Shown here piece after piece: positions 1 to 9,911 of a stretch of DNA of 64,000 bases (positions are counted from its first letter, which is position 1; every line of letters begins with the position of its first letter). The notes under the pieces are model-generated. The model was not told the DNA's origin, made no database searches, and worked only from the letters and a program-made list of their open reading frames with translations. This stretch comes from Conservatibacter flavescens (GTDB taxonomy: Bacteria; Pseudomonadota; Gammaproteobacteria; Enterobacterales; Pasteurellaceae): NCBI RefSeq assembly GCF_002795425.1, contig NZ_PHHA01000026.1:55137-119136 (forward strand), given 5' to 3'. The position numbers and the translations under genes were made by a program.

Positions 1-855
1 ACGCTCCGGGTAGGTTTCACAATACCAATCTTTTAGCAACCAACCACTCATAGCGACAAAAAATAAAGTGAACAAGGACATGAATAAAAAGGTGACAAAT
101 TTATCATGACTGTTATTTACTATCAATACATTTACACTGATTACTGCAGCAACAAAATGAATAGCTAGAACAATAATATCATCAGAATATTTTTTATAGA
201 GGAAGAACAATACGCCGATTATGATCAAGGCTATCAATACATATTCAACCTCAATAAACCCAGCCACAACAAGGCTTCCAACTAGTAGCGTATTGATAAT
301 TTTCGGTTGAACTCTCCATGTATCATTTAACCATTTAAACTTAAATTCGGCACAACATAATAACAGCGCATTAAATATGACAATTCCCCAAACCAACACA
401 TCAATATCATAAAAACGACAGTACAACCCCACCGCTAAATTTGATGTAGCAATAAACAACAACCCACTGCCGATATTCCGCAACACTAACAATAGAGGGA
501 TTTGTAATACAGACCATAAGGCAAATAACTGCCAAGGGTCAGCGCCGGTTTGGTAAATCTGTCCGATTAAAGCAAATAAAACCCCAATCACCACTGTCGC
601 AAGAAAAACGGCTACATCAGTTTTAAATCTGGTTTGATTTTTCTGTATTTCCCGCCAATAACAAAATAGAGAAATCACACTCATTGCCACAAACAGCCCT
701 TGTGTGGCATAGAGTTTTTGGAATTTGGATAATGCCTCCCAGTTCGCTGCAATAAAAGTCACCACACCACTGGCAAATAATCCCGCACCAAGCAAGACGA
801 ATAATACGCGTAAATAATGTGTCCAAGACTGATTGAAAGGGCTGCCTACTTGCAT
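1..855 (-). CDS. DUF2157 membrane protein, partial (C-terminus outside window)
   Basis: The reverse strand is open from an ATG at 855 to the window edge, giving 285 residues without a stop. An AAGGA ribosome site lies 7 bases before the ATG. The protein is a chain of hydrophobic segments. Residues around the motif IGQIYQTGADPWQLFALW are typical of DUF2157 inner-membrane proteins, whose function is unknown. It is transcribed away from cmoB, and an uptake signal lies in the gap between them. The C-terminal end is missing only because the window starts here. The family call is fairly sure; no role can be assigned. Confidence 0.75.
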   Translation of the reverse strand, partial: MQVGSPFNQSWTHYLRVLFVLLGAGLFASGVVTFIAANWEALSKFQKLYATQGLFVAMSVISLFCYWREIQKNQTRFKTDVAVFLATVVIGVLFALIGQIYQTGADPWQLFALWSVLQIPLLLVLRNIGSGLLFIATSNLAVGLYCRFYDIDVLVWGIVIFNALLLCCAEFKFKWLNDTWRVQPKIINTLLVGSLVVAGFIEVEYVLIALIIIGVLFFLYKKYSDDIIVLAIHFVAAVISVNVLIVNNSHDKFVTFLFMSLFTLFFVAMSGWLLKDWYCETYPER

Positions 856-986
856 ATTCACATCCTTAGTTTTCACTCGTTTTCGGTTTTTTAAATAATT
901 TTCATCATATCGGATTTATCGTAATAAAACAATTCTCTAAAATTATGGCATAATAGACCGCACTTTTAATCTTATTAATGAACACT

Positions 987-1952
987 ATGATCGATTTTCG
1001 CCCTTTTTATCAACAAATCGCTACCACAAACCTTTCTCATTGGCTTGAGACTCTGCCATTGCAACTGAAACAATGGGAGAAACAAGCCCATGGCGATTAT
1101 GCAAAATGGGCAAAAATTGTGGATTTTCTACCGCACTTAACAGCCGATCGCATTGATTTGAAAAGTGCGGTCAAATCGGAGAAAGATTTTCCTCTCACGG
1201 CGGGCGAACAACAGCGCATTATTCACCATTTAAAACAACTGATGCCTTGGCGCAAGGGGCCTTATCACCTCTACGGCATTCATGTCGATTGCGAATGGCG
1301 TTCGGATTTTAAATGGGATCGTGTCCTTCCCCATTTGGCGGATTTAAAAGATCGTACCATTTTAGATGTGGGCTGTGGCAGTGGCTATCATATGTGGCGT
1401 ATGGTGGGTGAAGGCGCAAAAAACGTTGTGGGCATTGACCCAACAGAGCTGTTTTTATGTCAATTTGAAGCAGTGCGTAAGCTACTGAATAATGATCGTC
1501 GTGCCAATCTTATTCCACTCGGCATTGAACAAATGCAGCCGTTAGAAGCCTTTGATACCGTATTTTCGATGGGGGTGTTGTATCACCGAAAATCCCCCCT
1601 CGATCATCTTACCCAACTAAAAAATCAGCTAGTTAAAGGCGGGGAATTAGTATTGGAAACATTGGTCATCGACGGCGATATAAACCATGTGCTAGTGCCT
1701 GCTGACCGTTATGCGAAGATGAAAAACGTGTATTTTATTCCGTCCGTACCGGCACTGATTAATTGGTTGGAAAAATGCGGGTTCCGTAACGTGCGCTGTG
1801 TAGATGTCGAAGTGACCAGTTTAGAGGAACAACGCAAAACCGACTGGCTGGAAAATGAAAGCTTAATTGATTTCCTCGATCCACAAGATCATAGTAAAAC
1901 CCTTGAGGGCTATCCCGCACCGAAAAGAGCGGTGATTTTAGCGAATAAATAG
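987..1952 (+). CDS. cmoB: tRNA U34 carboxymethyltransferase CmoB
   Basis: CmoB transfers a carboxymethyl group from carboxy-S-adenosylmethionine to 5-hydroxyuridine-34, a late step to the cmo5U wobble base. The protein (321 aa) matches E. coli CmoB along its length: an N-terminal helical part, then an SAM-type Rossmann fold with [15 protein letters not shown], and the ending [10 protein letters not shown]. An in-frame ATG at 978 would add three residues; I chose 987 because the family begins MIDF. Neither start has a clear ribosome site. Two uptake signals in inverted orientation (1130 and 1163) lie inside the gene. The hydroxylase that supplies the ho5U substrate, YegQ/TrhP, is encoded about 6 kb away. 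Confidence 0.95.
   Translation: MIDFRPFYQQIATTNLSHWLETLPLQLKQWEKQAHGDYAKWAKIVDFLPHLTADRIDLKSAVKSEKDFPLTAGEQQRIIHHLKQLMPWRKGPYHLYGIHVDCEWRSDFKWDRVLPHLADLKDRTILDVGCGSGYHMWRMVGEGAKNVVGIDPTELFLCQFEAVRKLLNNDRRANLIPLGIEQMQPLEAFDTVFSMGVLYHRKSPLDHLTQLKNQLVKGGELVLETLVIDGDINHVLVPADRYAKMKNVYFIPSVPALINWLEKCGFRNVRCVDVEVTSLEEQRKTDWLENESLIDFLDPQDHSKTLEGYPAPKRAVILANK
1130..1171. repeat. Inverted pair of DNA uptake signals inside cmoB
   Basis: ACCGCACTT at 1130-1138 and AAGTGCGGT at 1163-1171 are perfect 9-base complements separated by 24 bases, so the transcript could fold a stem here. The pair lies inside the cmoB reading frame, encoding PHL and KSAV, rather than between genes where such pairs usually serve as terminators. 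Confidence 0.85.
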
Positions 1953-2063
1953 GATATAGTCACTGAACGATTGGTAATGTGATATAAATTTTAAATTATC
2001 GTGATTCAATATAAAATGTCGGGCATGGGACACCGTGTCTCTACAGAATGAAAGGAACAAATA

Positions 2064-3644
2064 ATGTCATATCCACAAGAAGTGAATAAACGTCGCACCT
2101 TTGCGATTATTTCTCACCCCGATGCAGGTAAAACAACCATTACAGAAAAAGTATTACTATACGGAAATGCTATTCAGAAAGCCGGTTCGGTAAAAGGCAA
2201 AGGCTCGGCACAACACGCGAAATCCGACTGGATGGAAATGGAAAAACAACGCGGAATCTCTATCACGACGTCTGTAATGCAATTTCCTTATAATGATTGT
2301 TTGGTCAATCTATTAGACACACCAGGACACGAAGATTTCTCGGAAGATACTTACCGCACTTTAACCGCTGTAGACAGCTGTTTAATGGTTATTGACAGTG
2401 CTAAAGGGGTGGAGGAACGGACGATTAAACTTATGGAAGTCACCCGTTTACGTGATACGCCTATTCTGACTTTTATGAATAAATTAGACCGTGATATTCG
2501 TGATCCGATGGAATTATTGGACGAAGTGGAAAATGTATTGAATATTCACTGCGCGCCAATTACCTGGCCGATTGGTTGCGGAAAATTGTTTAAAGGAGTG
2601 TATCACCTCTACAAAGATGAAACCTATTTATATCAAACAGGACAAGGACATACCATTCAAGATGTGCGTATTATCAAGGGGTTAGCTAACGCTGAATTAG
2701 ATGCTGCCGTTGGCGAAGATTTAGCTCAACAATTACGCAATGAATTAGAATTAGTGCAAGGCGCAAGTAATACATTTGATTTAGATAGCTTCTTGGCCGG
2801 TGAATTAACACCTGTATTTTTCGGCACTGCCTTAGGTAATTTTGGTGTGGATCATATGTTAGACGGTCTAACTCAATGGGCGCCAGCGCCACAAGCACGC
2901 CAAGCTGACAGTCGTTTAGTTGAATCTAACGAAAATAAACTCACGGGCTTTGTATTTAAAATTCAAGCCAATATGGATCCGAAACATCGAGATCGTGTCG
3001 CTTTTATGCGTGTTGTGTCAGGCAAATACGAGAAAGGTATGAAGCTCAAACATGTACGCATCGGCAAAGATGTGGTGATTTCTGATGCCTTAACCTTTAT
3101 GGCGGGCGATCGTACCCATGCTGACGAAGCTTACGCTGGCGATATTATTGGCTTGCATAATCACGGTACCATTCAAATCGGTGATACCTTTACACAGGGT
3201 GAAGAGCTGAAATTTACCGGCATTCCTAATTTTGCTCCGGAATTATTCCGCCGCATTCGATTAAAAGATCCACTCAAGCAAAAACAATTGCTCAAAGGCT
3301 TGGTTCAACTTTCCGAAGAGGGCGCGGTACAAGTATTCCGTCCATTGATGAATAACGATCTGATTGTTGGCGCGGTAGGGGTATTACAGTTTGATGTGGT
3401 AGTTTCCCGCTTAAAATCGGAATATAATGTAGAAGCGATTTATGAAACCGTGAATGTCGCCACTGCCCGCTGGGTTGAGTGTAGCGATAATAAAAAATTT
3501 GAAGAATTTAAACGTAAGAATGAGCAACATTTAGCATTAGATGGTGGTGATAACCTCACATATATTGCACCAACGATGGTAAATCTTAATCTTGCTCAAG
3601 AACGTTATCCTGATGTCAGTTTCTTCAAAACACGTGAACATTAA
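2064..3644 (+). CDS. prfC: Peptide chain release factor 3
   Basis: RF3 is the translational GTPase that removes RF1 or RF2 from the ribosome after peptide release. The 526-residue length is normal for the family. The GTPase motifs are all visible: P-loop SHPDAGKTT near residue 17, [11 protein letters not shown], and NKLDRD. These are followed by the elongation-factor-like domain 2 and the RF3-specific C-terminal domain. The start at 2064 is preceded by AAAGGAACAAATA. It is a stand-alone gene between cmoB and arcA, with an uptake signal at 2353 inside the coding sequence. Confidence 0.97.
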   Translation: MSYPQEVNKRRTFAIISHPDAGKTTITEKVLLYGNAIQKAGSVKGKGSAQHAKSDWMEMEKQRGISITTSVMQFPYNDCLVNLLDTPGHEDFSEDTYRTLTAVDSCLMVIDSAKGVEERTIKLMEVTRLRDTPILTFMNKLDRDIRDPMELLDEVENVLNIHCAPITWPIGCGKLFKGVYHLYKDETYLYQTGQGHTIQDVRIIKGLANAELDAAVGEDLAQQLRNELELVQGASNTFDLDSFLAGELTPVFFGTALGNFGVDHMLDGLTQWAPAPQARQADSRLVESNENKLTGFVFKIQANMDPKHRDRVAFMRVVSGKYEKGMKLKHVRIGKDVVISDALTFMAGDRTHADEAYAGDIIGLHNHGTIQIGDTFTQGEELKFTGIPNFAPELFRRIRLKDPLKQKQLLKGLVQLSEEGAVQVFRPLMNNDLIVGAVGVLQFDVVVSRLKSEYNVEAIYETVNVATARWVECSDNKKFEEFKRKNEQHLALDGGDNLTYIAPTMVNLNLAQERYPDVSFFKTREH

Positions 3645-3834
3645 TCTATTTATTTAAAGGTATTATTTTTTATCTTTTTATGACGTAGATCATAATATTG
3701 AACACTAATTTAACATTTGTAACATTTTTGATTGTACTCAGATCAGACTGGCTATACAATCAACCTTGAAAATAACAATAACAAACTTTACAGGTCAAAC
3801 AAAACAAGAGACCGATATTCTAAAAGGAAAAAAT

Positions 3835-4545
3835 ATGACAGCTCCACGAATTCTCGTTGTCGAAGATGAAGTCATTACACGTAATACATTAAAAAGCATT
3901 TTTGAGGCTGAAGGCTATGAAGTATTTGAAGCCTCAGATGGTGCACAAATGCATAAGATTCTTTCTTCCCAACAAATTAATCTAGTCATTATGGATATTA
4001 ACCTACCTGGCAAAAATGGATTAATGTTGGCTCGCGAGTTGCGTGAAAATGTAGATACCGCACTGATGTTCCTCACGGGACGCGATAACGAGGTCGATAA
4101 AATTTTAGGTCTAGAGATTGGTGCGGACGATTATATTACCAAACCATTCAACCCTCGAGAACTCGCTATTCGTGCGCGTAATTTGCTGCAGAGAACAATG
4201 TCTGATAAAGATAAAAATCCTAAAGAACATATTGCACAATACCGTTTTAACGGGTGGGTTTTAGACGTCGATAGCCGCGCATTGATTAACCCTGAGGGTG
4301 AGGCGTTTCGCTTACCTCGCAGTGAGTTTCGGGCAATGCTTCATTTCTGTGAAAACCCAGGCAAAATACAAACTCGTGATGACTTATTGAAAAAAATGAC
4401 CGGACGTGAACTAAAACCACATGATCGTACGGTTGATGTCACTATCCGTCGTATTCGCAAACACTTTGAAGATCATCCTGATACTCCGGAAATTATTGCT
4501 ACTATTCATGGTGAAGGCTATCGCTTTTGTGGTGATATTGAATAA
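3835..4545 (+). CDS. arcA: Aerobic respiration control response regulator ArcA
   Basis: ArcA is the OmpR-type regulator that represses aerobic respiration genes when phosphorylated by ArcB under low oxygen. The protein (236 aa) has a receiver domain with acidic residues E10 and D11, the phosphorylated Asp54 (VIMDINLPG) and the invariant Lys in [10 protein letters not shown] winged-helix DNA-binding domain follows, ending GEGYRFCGD. The frame is open upstream to 3766, but AAAAGGAAAAAAT before the ATG at 3835 and the family start MxxPxILVVEDE fix the start. The 190-base leader is AT-rich. It converges on xerD with only five bases between stops. arcB is not in this window. Confidence 0.96.
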   Translation: MTAPRILVVEDEVITRNTLKSIFEAEGYEVFEASDGAQMHKILSSQQINLVIMDINLPGKNGLMLARELRENVDTALMFLTGRDNEVDKILGLEIGADDYITKPFNPRELAIRARNLLQRTMSDKDKNPKEHIAQYRFNGWVLDVDSRALINPEGEAFRLPRSEFRAMLHFCENPGKIQTRDDLLKKMTGRELKPHDRTVDVTIRRIRKHFEDHPDTPEIIATIHGEGYRFCGDIE

Positions 4546-4550
4546 CCTTG

Positions 4551-5444
4551 CTAACCGCGAGGGTGAAAGCGTTCATGTAGGCGCTTTAATCTTTCTTTAG
4601 CTACATGAGTATAAATTTGAGTGGTGGATAAATCGCTATGTCCTAGTAACATTTGTACCACCCTCAAATCCGCGCCATGATTAACTAAATGGGTTGCGAA
4701 TGCATGACGTAAAACATGAGGCGATAAACTGTCGGAATCAATACCCGCTAATACTGCGTAATATTTAATACGGTGCCAAAAGGTCTGTCTTGTCATCTGT
4801 CCCCCTAAGCGGCTTGGAAACAACACATCAGAACTTTGCCCATTAAGCAATTGTCCTCGCCCATAAACCATAAATGCTTTAATCCAATCTACGGCCTCTT
4901 CCCCCATCGGTACTAAGCGTTCTTTATTTCCTTTACCAATGACACGTACAACCCCCTGGTTCAAACTAATATTATCCATTTGTAAAGAAACCAGCTCTGT
5001 CACCCGTAATCCTGTCGCATATAATAGTTCTAACATGGCTTTATCACGTAGCTCTAAAGCTATCTCAGGACTTGGTGCGTTTAATAAATTGCTTACTTGT
5101 TGCTCGGTTAAATATTTGGGTAGACGGCTTGGTAACTTAGGAGAACTTAATACCGTACTTGGATCATCCTGACGATATTTTTCACGATATAAATATTGAA
5201 ATAACTTACGCATAGCACTTAGCATCCGTGCTGAGCTGGTTGCTTTATACCCTTTCTCTAATCTCATGCCCATAAAGGTTTGTAAATCAACCGCATCCAC
5301 AAATAATAATGTCTTACTTTGTTGCTCAAGCCAACTGCACAATGCCGTTAGATCTAATCGATAAGAGGCTACTGTATTTTCAGAGAGACCTTTTTCGATC
5401 CATAACTCCGTCAAAAACTGCTCAACCAAACTCATGTCTTTCAT
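4551..5444 (-). CDS. xerD: Tyrosine site-specific recombinase XerD
   Basis: XerD works with XerC at dif to resolve chromosome dimers during division. The 297-residue protein has the N-terminal SAM-like core-binding domain and the catalytic domain. All catalytic residues are present: R147, K171, H243, R246, H269 and nucleophile Tyr278. The frame extends upstream to 5459, but the ATG at 5444, behind GGAA, matches the usual XerD length. There is no neighbouring integrase partner or att-like repeat, so this is the housekeeping recombinase and not a phage integrase. Confidence 0.96.
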   Translation of the reverse strand: MKDMSLVEQFLTELWIEKGLSENTVASYRLDLTALCSWLEQQSKTLLFVDAVDLQTFMGMRLEKGYKATSSARMLSAMRKLFQYLYREKYRQDDPSTVLSSPKLPSRLPKYLTEQQVSNLLNAPSPEIALELRDKAMLELLYATGLRVTELVSLQMDNISLNQGVVRVIGKGNKERLVPMGEEAVDWIKAFMVYGRGQLLNGQSSDVLFPSRLGGQMTRQTFWHRIKYYAVLAGIDSDSLSPHVLRHAFATHLVNHGADLRVVQMLLGHSDLSTTQIYTHVAKERLKRLHERFHPRG

Positions 5445-5615
5445 ATTACATTTCCACATGATCTATTATTCACTTTATGCCTATAGTATAGCACGAAAGC
5501 GATTGTTCACTAAAAGTGCGGGCTTTTTCTAAAAACTTTTATCACAGTAATGAATTTAAGCGTAGAATTCGTTATACTGAATATAAATGGAATCTTCAAT
5601 GGAGAAAATCGTGTT

Positions 5616-5987
5616 ATGACCCAGCCCACTTCCATCGCGACCATTCAAATTAAAAATTTACGTTTACGTACATTTATTGGTATCAAAGAAGAAGAAATCA
5701 AGAATAAGCAAGATGTCATCATTCAAGTGCGTATCAAATACAACGCACATAAAGCAGCCATCAGCGACAATGTTGACGATGCCCTTAATTATCGCACGAT
5801 AACCAAACATATTATTGAACATGTTGAAAACAACCGCTTTGCTTTATTAGAACGCATGGTCAAAGAAGTATTGGCAATTGTCAGTACACATACTTGGGTA
5901 GACTGGGCTGAAGTAGAAATTGCGAAACCATTTGCTTTGCGTTATGCCGATTCTGTTGCATTAAGTATGGAATATACCCGAATTTAA
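5616..5987 (+). CDS. folX: Dihydroneopterin triphosphate 2'-epimerase FolX
   Basis: This small tunnelling-fold enzyme belongs to the FolB/FolX family. The 123 residues follow E. coli FolX closely ([21 protein letters not shown] start, [28 protein letters not shown]), which favours the 2'-epimerase over the FolB aldolase. The frame is open from 5550, but GGAGAA before the ATG at 5616 and family length support the shorter protein. In E. coli FolX makes dihydromonapterin precursors; whether Pasteurellaceae use the product is not established by this sequence. The next gene begins 12 bases downstream, so the two are probably co-transcribed. Confidence 0.88.
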   Translation: MTQPTSIATIQIKNLRLRTFIGIKEEEIKNKQDVIIQVRIKYNAHKAAISDNVDDALNYRTITKHIIEHVENNRFALLERMVKEVLAIVSTHTWVDWAEVEIAKPFALRYADSVALSMEYTRI

Positions 5988-5999
5988 TTGAGACATCTT

Positions 6000-8027
6000 A
6001 TGAACAAAAAAACGAAAATCACATTAAATTTATCGATTATCGCTACCCTTCTTGCGGTCAGCGCACAGTTTTATACCAACTACAAAATTAATCAAACACT
6101 ACAACAATTCCCTTATTATTTCAGTGATAAATTTATTATTCATGTCACACAGCCAAAAAATACTTTCTTTTCTCGTGAGCTTGTTTTTAGCCTTGAGAAT
6201 TTACAAGATAAAGATCATGCCAAAACCGAGATTATCTCCACCAAATTGACTGCGCTACCTTTTGCTATCATTGCGAATTCTGAACTGCCTGCGCCACTAA
6301 TTAAACAACTAAATGAAAAATTAAATATTACTATTGATGAAAATAGTATCCACAGTAAGTTTTCTGTTGTTGGTAATTACTTACAGTCTACTATGCAAAC
6401 TAAATTTCGTGATTTTACCAATATCAACCAAGTATTAGAAACCAATTTAAATTTTGCTGCAAAAACCAAATTTGTTGAAATTAAAACCGCACTCTCCGCG
6501 TTTAACTATAATTCGGTGACAAAAATTGGTAAATTGACCGGTACCTATACATTAGAGCCTATGGGTGAGCATCGCTATGATTTAATTCAAGCCAATATCT
6601 CCATTGATAAACTCAATTTAACCGATGGCGAAAATAATAAATTTGATTTTGATAAACTCAATTATCAATTTGATAAATCATTTAATGAACAGACTTATAA
6701 TCTCAATTTAGCATTGAATTATGATAAATTCACTTTTTCAGGCAAACAGAAAAACTTCGAAATACAAAACTCAACCATTACGGCAAATCAGGTTGAGATT
6801 CCTAATTATTTAAATTTCTATGAGAAATTTAAACAATTTAATGAAGAAAGTTCACTTAAAGATTTAGTGTTAACCGGATTAGATTATTTATTTGAAAATA
6901 AGCAATCTGAGTGGAAAATAAACGCTAAAGAATGGCGGATCAATGATAAAGAAATGCATCTTTCTACCTTGAAAAACCCATCTCTACGTTTAAATATTAA
7001 CAATGAAAAAAAACAGCAAGCACAAATTACATCTAAATTCACACTAGATAGCTTTGTCACAGGTGAGCATTCTGATAAGAAAGTTCAAATTCAAGATATC
7101 ACCGTTGAAAATCAAATTAGTGAGTTAAATTTAAGTGCGCATCTTAGTATGCTAAAAAAATATCTATTTGATCAAAACAATCAAGTTCCTTTCGATACTG
7201 AAAATTTTTTCAAAAAAGATAATCCTGCGTTTATTGAAGATTTAACCGCATTAATCCAAGAATATCATGCCCAGAATCAATCAAAAATTGCAGTAAAATC
7301 TATTGCTATCGACGATGAGTTTTCTTTAAAAAATCTCAATTTTGACTATTCAGATAAAGTCTCTTCTAACGATCAGCTTGAATTAAAACTCCATTTTCTC
7401 ATTGATTCCTTAGAATTAAAAAATGAAAACGTTCAATTCACGCAATTAACAAGCACTATTCCTATAAATCTAGGCCCGCTTTCAACCATTTATCCAATAT
7501 ATTATTGTACAAATAATCTATTTGCTCTAACTTGTGCCAATAATATTGGTCAAAATACCTATGATAGCTTTATTAGCAAAGCCATTACGGATTTTCATCT
7601 CGATATTCCAGACGCTCATTTTTCTACCGAAATGGATACGCTACCAGCAAGCCAAAAACATCCACCTATCACAGCCTCATTAACCGCTTCTGTTAAGGCA
7701 ATTCCTAATAAAAAACGAGCAGACTTCTTAGCCATTGGAGATAAATTAGAAAAAACCGATCTAAGCGCTCAACTCAATATTCCAGCTTCCTTAATTCAGG
7801 ATATGTTTACAGATTCAGAGTCAGAAAGTACAAAACTTAAAATGCAAAGTAATGCATGGCTTAGTTTGTATCATCTCATCAAGACCGATAATAACGCCAT
7901 TAACCCTATATTTGAGTTAAAAGATGATGCCTATGTTTCTGAATATATTCAAAAAGAAGGGAATATTCAGATTAACCAAAAATCACTAGAAGCCATTCGT
8001 GAAAGCGAAGTGCAAAAAGGGAACTAA
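6000..8027 (+). CDS. Large membrane-anchored protein, possibly DUF945/YdgA-like
   Basis: A 675-residue protein with one N-terminal hydrophobic segment (about residues 9-26) and a long, Asn/Lys-rich, mostly beta-strand-like remainder that should lie in the periplasm. The N-terminal layout (anchor, short charged stretch, then a FFSRELVFSLE-type strand) recalls E. coli YdgA (DUF945), but it is longer and the similarity I can see is weak. The ATG at 6000 is used; a TTG at 5988 touches the folX stop. A strong terminator follows at 8035, ending the folX unit. No catalytic motif is visible. Function unknown. Confidence 0.6.
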   Translation: MNKKTKITLNLSIIATLLAVSAQFYTNYKINQTLQQFPYYFSDKFIIHVTQPKNTFFSRELVFSLENLQDKDHAKTEIISTKLTALPFAIIANSELPAPLIKQLNEKLNITIDENSIHSKFSVVGNYLQSTMQTKFRDFTNINQVLETNLNFAAKTKFVEIKTALSAFNYNSVTKIGKLTGTYTLEPMGEHRYDLIQANISIDKLNLTDGENNKFDFDKLNYQFDKSFNEQTYNLNLALNYDKFTFSGKQKNFEIQNSTITANQVEIPNYLNFYEKFKQFNEESSLKDLVLTGLDYLFENKQSEWKINAKEWRINDKEMHLSTLKNPSLRLNINNEKKQQAQITSKFTLDSFVTGEHSDKKVQIQDITVENQISELNLSAHLSMLKKYLFDQNNQVPFDTENFFKKDNPAFIEDLTALIQEYHAQNQSKIAVKSIAIDDEFSLKNLNFDYSDKVSSNDQLELKLHFLIDSLELKNENVQFTQLTSTIPINLGPLSTIYPIYYCTNNLFALTCANNIGQNTYDSFISKAITDFHLDIPDAHFSTEMDTLPASQKHPPITASLTASVKAIPNKKRADFLAIGDKLEKTDLSAQLNIPASLIQDMFTDSESESTKLKMQSNAWLSLYHLIKTDNNAINPIFELKDDAYVSEYIQKEGNIQINQKSLEAIRESEVQKGN

Positions 8028-8034
8028 CTTATAT

Positions 8035-8061
8035 GGAAGGCAATGCCTTCCATTGTTTTTT
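8035..8061 (+). terminator. Rho-independent terminator after the YdgA-like gene
   Basis: GGAAGGC at 8035-8041 and GCCTTCC at 8045-8051 form a 7-bp stem with a short loop. It is followed by a T-rich run (ATTGTTTTTTG). It sits 8 bases after the stop codon at 8027. Confidence 0.85.
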
Positions 8062-8172
8062 GTCTCATAATCTATTTACAAATCCACAAATAAGCCTAAA
8101 ATGTGCGGTCTATTTTAGAAAAATTTTTCCTTTATGGAAAAAACTGACCTGACATCAGACTAAGAGAACATT

Positions 8173-9540
8173 ATGACTACTCATTTTAAACCAGAGCTAC
8201 TCTCACCAGCTGGCTCACTCAAAAATATGCGTTATGCCTTTGCCTATGGCGCAGACGCCGTTTATGCGGGACAACCGCGATATAGCTTACGTGTCCGCAA
8301 TAATGAATTTAACCACGCTAATTTAAAAATTGGCATTGACGAAGCCCATGCATTAGGCAAAAAATTCTACGTAGTGGTGAATATTGCGCCACATAATTCT
8401 AAACTAAAAAGCTTCATCAAAGATCTTGAACCCATCGTTGCCATGAATCCTGATGCATTTATTATGTCAGATCCTGGCTTGATTATGTTAGTGCGTGAAC
8501 ATTTTCCTCATATGGATATTCACCTATCGGTTCAAGCCAATGCCGTCAATTGGGCTACAGTTAAGTTTTGGAAACAAATGGGCTTAACTCGTATTATCCT
8601 TTCCCGCGAATTATCACTGGAAGAAATTGCAGAAATCCGCCAACAAGTCCCAGATATTGAATTGGAAATTTTTGTACACGGTGCGCTATGCATGGCGTAT
8701 TCTGGCCGCTGCCTACTTTCTGGCTATATCAATAAACGTGACCCGAATCAAGGTACTTGTACCAACGCCTGTCGCTGGGAATACAGTGTAAGCGAAGCTA
8801 AAGAAGATGAAGTGGGTAATATCGTTGAGCATAACGAACAAATCCCAATCAAAAATGTCGCACCAACTCTGGGAGAAGGTAATACCACGAATAAAGTGTT
8901 TCTGCTAGCTGAAAGCCAACGACCAGAAGAACAAATGTCCGCTTTTGAAGATGAACATGGTACTTATATCATGAACTCTAAAGATTTACGTGCAGTACAA
9001 CATGTAGAAAAATTGGCCGCGCTCGGTGTGCATTCACTAAAAATCGAAGGCCGTACGAAATCTTTCTACTACTGCGCTCGCACAGCTCAAGTCTATCGCA
9101 AAGCAATTGACGATGCAGCAGCTGGCAAACCATTTGATGAAAGTTTAATGGACACCCTTGAATCTTTAGCCCATCGCGGTTACACCGAAGGTTTTCTGCG
9201 TCGTCATACCCATGACGAATATCAAAACTATGATTATGGCTATTCTATTTCTGAACGCCAACAATTCGTCGGTGAGTTTACCGGTGTGCGTAAAGACGGT
9301 CTAGCCGAAGTTGCCGTTAAGAATAAATTTTTGCTAGGTGACGAAGTGGAAATGATGACACCACAAGGTAATATCGTATTTAAAATTCAACATATGATCA
9401 ATCGAAAAGGTGAGGCGGTCGAAGCTGCATTAGGTGATGGACATTTTGTTTTTCTTGATATTCCTGAAGACATGTCCTTAGATTACGCGCTTTTAATGCG
9501 TAATCTTGTTAACACGAATACAAGAAACCCTCATGCATAA
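8173..9540 (+). CDS. yegQ: tRNA 5-hydroxyuridine synthase TrhP (YegQ), U32 family
   Basis: A 455-residue U32-family protein. The family signature is visible at EIFVHGALCMAYSGRC and is followed by the cysteine-rich GTCTNACRWEY, probably part of the iron-sulfur site. E. coli YegQ/TrhP makes 5-hydroxyuridine-34 in tRNA from prephenate-linked chemistry. CmoB, in this window, then acts on that product. Although the family is often annotated as a peptidase, the TrhP role is better supported for this subgroup. A terminator follows at 9625, so it appears monocistronic. Confidence 0.9.
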   Translation: MTTHFKPELLSPAGSLKNMRYAFAYGADAVYAGQPRYSLRVRNNEFNHANLKIGIDEAHALGKKFYVVVNIAPHNSKLKSFIKDLEPIVAMNPDAFIMSDPGLIMLVREHFPHMDIHLSVQANAVNWATVKFWKQMGLTRIILSRELSLEEIAEIRQQVPDIELEIFVHGALCMAYSGRCLLSGYINKRDPNQGTCTNACRWEYSVSEAKEDEVGNIVEHNEQIPIKNVAPTLGEGNTTNKVFLLAESQRPEEQMSAFEDEHGTYIMNSKDLRAVQHVEKLAALGVHSLKIEGRTKSFYYCARTAQVYRKAIDDAAAGKPFDESLMDTLESLAHRGYTEGFLRRHTHDEYQNYDYGYSISERQQFVGEFTGVRKDGLAEVAVKNKFLLGDEVEMMTPQGNIVFKIQHMINRKGEAVEAALGDGHFVFLDIPEDMSLDYALLMRNLVNTNTRNPHA

Positions 9541-9624
9541 AAAGTTAAAAAAATTCATTGCAAATGTTACAGAAATGTATATAATGAAGTCCATACCCTA
9601 AAAAAGTATGACTCCAAATATTTC

Positions 9625-9657
9625 GCCTTTCTTCTTTTTGGAAAGGCTTTTTTTTTT
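9625..9657 (+). terminator. Rho-independent terminator downstream of yegQ
   Basis: GCCTTT at 9625-9630 pairs with AAAGGC at 9642-9647, followed by a run of ten T. It lies about 85 bases after the yegQ stop. Confidence 0.85.
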
Positions 9658-9741
9658 GCTTGAAATTCAATCATTCAAAAAACATCACCTAGACTTCACA
9701 TAAAACTTTCACTATAATGACCGCACTTATCACACTGATAA

Positions 9742-9818
9742 GCCCCCATAGCTCAGTTGGTCAGAGCAGTCGACTCATAATCGATTGGTCACAGGTTCAA
9801 GTCCTGTTGGGGGCACCA
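9742..9818 (+). tRNA. tRNA-Ile2 (anticodon CAU, lysidine type)
   Basis: A 77-base cloverleaf with encoded CCA: acceptor GCCCCCA/TGGGGGC, D arm GCTC/GAGC, anticodon stem GTCGA/TCGAT with loop CTCATAA, variable loop TGGTC and T arm ACAGG/CCTGT. The anticodon reads CAT. The acceptor C4-G69 and C5-G68 pairs and the body resemble E. coli ileX (CGACTCATAATCG) rather than elongator tRNA-Met (acceptor GGCTACG) or initiator. TilS recognises this type and turns C34 to lysidine so that it reads AUA. An automatic caller may label it tRNA-Met. An uptake signal lies just upstream at 9720. Confidence 0.8.
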
Positions 9819-9859
9819 TTTTAGCTTCTAACGTTTTCAGTCATTCTCCCTTAAATAAT

Positions 9860-9888
9860 AAAAAACCCCGTAATGTCATTACGAGGCT
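9860..9888 (-). terminator. Terminator of the cmk-to-yciH minus-strand block
   Basis: Read on the minus strand, CCTCGTAATG pairs with CATTACGGGG and is followed by TTTTTTATT. It lies 24 bases past the yciH stop and ends the long minus-strand gene block. Confidence 0.85.
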
Positions 9889-9911
9889 ATAGTAATAAAA
9901 TGAGAGAATCA

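Noticed and set aside
623..826. 67-residue minus-strand frame near the window start
   Set aside because: It is in a different frame within the DUF2157 gene, whose longer frame has a ribosome site and family motifs.
4551..5444. Phage or island integrase
   Set aside because: The sequence is the housekeeping XerD with the usual length and catalytic residues; there is no att repeat, cargo or tRNA target next to it.
9742..9818. tRNA-Met by anticodon
   Set aside because: Anticodon CAT alone suggests Met, but the acceptor and body fit tRNA-Ile2, with the C4-G69 and C5-G68 pairs used by TilS.
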